8,124 nucleotides of DNA, taken from positions 1-8,124 of the forward strand of contig CAMDEL010000063.1 in the NCBI GenBank assembly GCA_945896765.1, written 5' to 3'. The translations under genes were made by a program, and so were the position numbers. The notes under the pieces were generated by a model. It was not told the DNA's origin. It saw nothing but the letters and a program-made list of their open reading frames with translations, and did not search any database. Source of the DNA: Singulisphaera sp. GP187 (GTDB taxonomy: Bacteria > Planctomycetota > Phycisphaerae > Phycisphaerales > SM1A02). Below are positions 6,027 to 8,124 of this stretch, in pieces (positions within the stretch are counted from its first letter, which is position 1; every line of letters starts with the position of its first letter).

Positions 6027-7154
6027 ATGAACCGTCATCTCCTTTACTTTTACGTCTGCCGACTTGCGATTCCACTTTGGTTGTTGGCAGGTGCGATTTA
6101 TAAACTCATTGCGCGTAATCCAAAGTTGTTGCCGCCGCCAGTCCTGTCCTTTGTGCAGAGCATGGATGGATTGTTCTGGCTCACTGGAACTGCGTGGCTT
6201 GATAGTGCGATACGGCTGATCATTCTGAGTGAATTCGTGCTTGTCGCCGCCATGTTGTGCATGCCGCGGCTTGCTCGCACGATCGCAATTGCTGTCCTCT
6301 CCCTTTTCTGCGTCATCTTGCTGTTGATGATTCTTCCTGAATTTCAGAAAGGTGGATTCGCACAAGCAATGAAAGGTTCTTGCGGATGCTTTGGTGCGAG
6401 CGGCCCCAATCCAGTCATGATGCTGGGAATCGACGCGACACTTCTCATACTTGCTCTTTTGTCGAAGCGAACTCGAAAGTCTCCAGAGTTGTCAATCCGT
6501 TCTGGTTTGCCTTCGTGTGCACTGCTTTGCGTGGTTTCCTTGTGTGTCGTCTCACTTATTCCAAATCGCGCAGAGATTGAGATGCCTACAGATGTTGCTC
6601 AAGCTGAATCCACTGACAGCGCAGTTTCACTAACACCTGCGACACCTGTGCCAACACCAGCAACAAATCTGGACACGACGCCAGCCTCAGCAACGATCAC
6701 GCCGACTCCTGCAATTGTTCCCACACTTGCTTGGCCGGGCTTTCCACAGAAAGCTGCGCCCTATTACGTTCCAGAATTTGCGAGGTGGGTGGGAAGTCGA
6801 TTGGATTCGCAAGATATGGCTCGCCTGATGACTCCTGCACCACCAGCTTCCATCAATACTGGAACTTGGTTCGTCATGTTCTATAGAGAAGACTGCGAAC
6901 ATTGCCACGAGCTTCTGCAAAAATATTTCGCTGGACCGCTGAAGACTCCCACATTGACAATTGCAATTCCAGACACTGATCCCGCTGCTTCATTGGAAAT
7001 GCCCTGTTCTGAGTGTCAACAACGAAAACTTTTCAAAGGGCCGGACTATGTTTTGACCACCCCAGTCTTGCTAAAGGTCGTCGACGGAATCGTCACAATA
7101 GTCGTGACCGATCCTGAAGACCATGCTGCAGTCGAACGCTGCCTTGCTCCATAA
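6027..7154 (+). CDS. MauE/DoxX-like membrane protein with C-terminal thioredoxin-like domain
   Basis: The 375-residue protein has an N-terminal membrane half with about five TM helices (near 7-28, 62-80, 84-104, 130-146, 161-178). It shows MauE/DoxX-family marks: an early Arg (R12), K26 after TM1, E69 in TM2, and a CGCFG motif at 119-123 before TM4. A Thr/Pro-rich linker (about 195-240) leads to a thioredoxin-like domain (about 245-375) with active-site motif CEHC (290-293) and a likely cis-proline at P346 (TTPVLL). A second CSEC (327-330) and C372 near the C-terminus are also present. MauE proteins work with thioredoxin-like MauD to oxidise disulfides in periplasmic methylamine dehydrogenase; here both functions appear fused. 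Basic loops at 80-84 and 147-151 suggest N-in, C-out topology, with CGCFG and the thioredoxin domain both outside the cytoplasm. The actual substrate is unknown. ATG 6027 is the only usable start; the spacer from the gmhA stop is open in this frame but has no start codon. Confidence 0.8.
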   Translation: MNRHLLYFYVCRLAIPLWLLAGAIYKLIARNPKLLPPPVLSFVQSMDGLFWLTGTAWLDSAIRLIILSEFVLVAAMLCMPRLARTIAIAVLSLFCVILLLMILPEFQKGGFAQAMKGSCGCFGASGPNPVMMLGIDATLLILALLSKRTRKSPELSIRSGLPSCALLCVVSLCVVSLIPNRAEIEMPTDVAQAESTDSAVSLTPATPVPTPATNLDTTPASATITPTPAIVPTLAWPGFPQKAAPYYVPEFARWVGSRLDSQDMARLMTPAPPASINTGTWFVMFYREDCEHCHELLQKYFAGPLKTPTLTIAIPDTDPAASLEMPCSECQQRKLFKGPDYVLTTPVLLKVVDGIVTIVVTDPEDHAAVERCLAP

Positions 7155-7186
7155 AATTTCCACACTCAGCCAAACCTATTTCCTAA

Positions 7187-8124
7187 ATGAAACATTTTTC
7201 TATTCGAATTCTGACTCCACTCCTTTTGATCATCACTGCGATTGCGTGGATCCAAGGAGGAACTGCGTGGATGCCACTCTGGACGAGCAACGTTGGGCTG
7301 AGAATTGGTCTGTCTCCCATTTCATCTGCTCAGTTGCTGATCGGCTGTTTGTTTGCAGTGGCGGCTTCACTCTTGCTCTTTGGTAGAAAACCAAAGATAG
7401 GTTCATTCTTCTCTCGATTCGGATTAGTGACGTACGCATTTTGTTGCGTCGCAACGCTTGCATCTGTGATGGCATCAACCCCTGCTGGCGCAGGTCTTGC
7501 ACCGCTGCTTTTTCCCGCCATCGGCCTCGTGATCTCACTCGGGCTGTACTTACTCATCGACAAATCGAAAGCAGTCGAAGTTGCACCTTCTCGCAGTGCA
7601 TTCTGGATCGGCGCTGGAATCTTCGCAATCTGGGTGGTTGCCATCGGAATTTCAGTCAGAATTCCTCTTGCAATCACCGCATCAGCAAAGCAACAAACGG
7701 TCGGGGAAAACAGCGTCTTACTCGATTATGTGCAGTGGCAAGGACGAACGCTGCCCGATACTGGACTTTCCAGACTGCTGCCAATCCTCACCGCACTCAC
7801 GCTCGAAGGGCGATGCATCATCATTTTGTACAGCCCAGAATGCAGTCACTGCCGCGAACTTTTCGAAAAGTATTTCACCGTTGCGCGCACAGATGTCAAA
7901 GTAATCGCAATTGAAATTCCACCCGCTCCAGGAACGACCGCTCTCATTGGCGACGACCTAGGACCAGTCCCTTGCGAAGGATGCCAGCGACTGAAATTGC
8001 CTGAAGGCAAACTTTATATCTTGAAGCCGCCGACAGTACTCGTGGTTGAAGAAGGACGCGTCACCTGTGCAACGGATAGCGATTGGAAAACCTGCTTGGG
8101 CGAACCGACAGTCGCGCCAACTCC
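7187..8124 (+). CDS. Five-TM membrane protein with C-terminal thioredoxin-like domain (runs off right edge)
   Basis: ATG 7187 opens 312 codons with no stop before the edge. The N-terminal half has about five TM helices (near 7-25, 47-66, 77-97, 104-124, 138-158), with basic loops GRKPK (66-70) and DKSK (125-128) implying N-in, C-out. The C-terminal half is thioredoxin-like: SPECSHCRELFEKYF (216-230) with active-site CSHC (219-222), PCEGCQRLKL (262-271), a Pro-rich KPPTVLVV (280-287) in the cis-proline region, and TCL near residue 302. These blocks align with the C-terminal half of the preceding gene. The membrane half lacks the CGCFG motif, so it may be a diverged MauE-like domain or unrelated. 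I recognise no named family for it. The start follows the previous stop by 32 bases with no terminator, so one transcript is likely; no Shine-Dalgarno is visible. Judging by the alignment, only a few residues are probably missing at the right edge. Confidence 0.8.
   Translation, partial: MKHFSIRILTPLLLIITAIAWIQGGTAWMPLWTSNVGLRIGLSPISSAQLLIGCLFAVAASLLLFGRKPKIGSFFSRFGLVTYAFCCVATLASVMASTPAGAGLAPLLFPAIGLVISLGLYLLIDKSKAVEVAPSRSAFWIGAGIFAIWVVAIGISVRIPLAITASAKQQTVGENSVLLDYVQWQGRTLPDTGLSRLLPILTALTLEGRCIIILYSPECSHCRELFEKYFTVARTDVKVIAIEIPPAPGTTALIGDDLGPVPCEGCQRLKLPEGKLYILKPPTVLVVEEGRVTCATDSDWKTCLGEPTVAPT

Noticed and set aside
5703..6365. Minus-strand 220-residue frame across the end of gmhA and the start of the MauE-like gene
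   Set aside because: It is antisense to two genes with clear family motifs, and its product is a charged, low-information sequence.

Overview
The window looks like bacterial chromosome, most probably from a Planctomycetota lineage such as Phycisphaerae. That assignment is an inference from gene content (a secreted FG-GAP beta-propeller protein, MauE-like membrane proteins fused to thioredoxin-like domains), near-balanced base composition and weak or absent Shine-Dalgarno sequences. There is no rRNA or other marker gene to settle it. I see no insertion sequence, phage gene, integrase or CRISPR array.

Layout. Positions 1-557 (minus strand) hold the 5' part of a secreted FG-GAP repeat protein that runs off the left edge. 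Upstream of it on the same strand lie a rho-independent terminator (627-651) and a tRNA-Arg(CCG) gene (697-770). A 12-TM major facilitator transporter (825-2090, plus) is transcribed away from the tRNA. It converges on a two-gene minus-strand unit: a SRPBCC/TIGR01777-epimerase fusion (3870-5261) followed, with a 4-base ATGA overlap, by a class I DNA photolyase (2428-3873). The 337-base convergent gap (2091-2427) has no convincing gene but contains a 12-bp tandem repeat of about 6.75 copies (2322-2402).

A 102-base divergent spacer with a perfect 8-bp inverted repeat (5307-5327) separates that unit from a plus-strand group. The group consists of a GmhA-like sedoheptulose-7-phosphate isomerase (5364-5942), a MauE/DoxX-like membrane protein with a C-terminal thioredoxin-like domain (6027-7154), and a second five-TM protein with a homologous C-terminal thioredoxin-like domain (7187 to beyond the right edge).

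Function. The photolyase repairs UV-induced pyrimidine dimers and is probably co-translated with the epimerase fusion, whose substrate is unknown. The most interesting part is the pair of adjacent membrane-anchored thioredoxin-like proteins. They share a CxxC active site, a second PCxxCQxxKL motif, a Trp-x-Gly lead-in, a C-terminal Cys-Leu and the same inferred topology, but have clearly different membrane halves. Only the first has the MauE-type CGCFG motif. This suggests a two-component envelope thiol-redox module made by domain duplication. All functional statements rest on reading the translated sequences; no database search was run.
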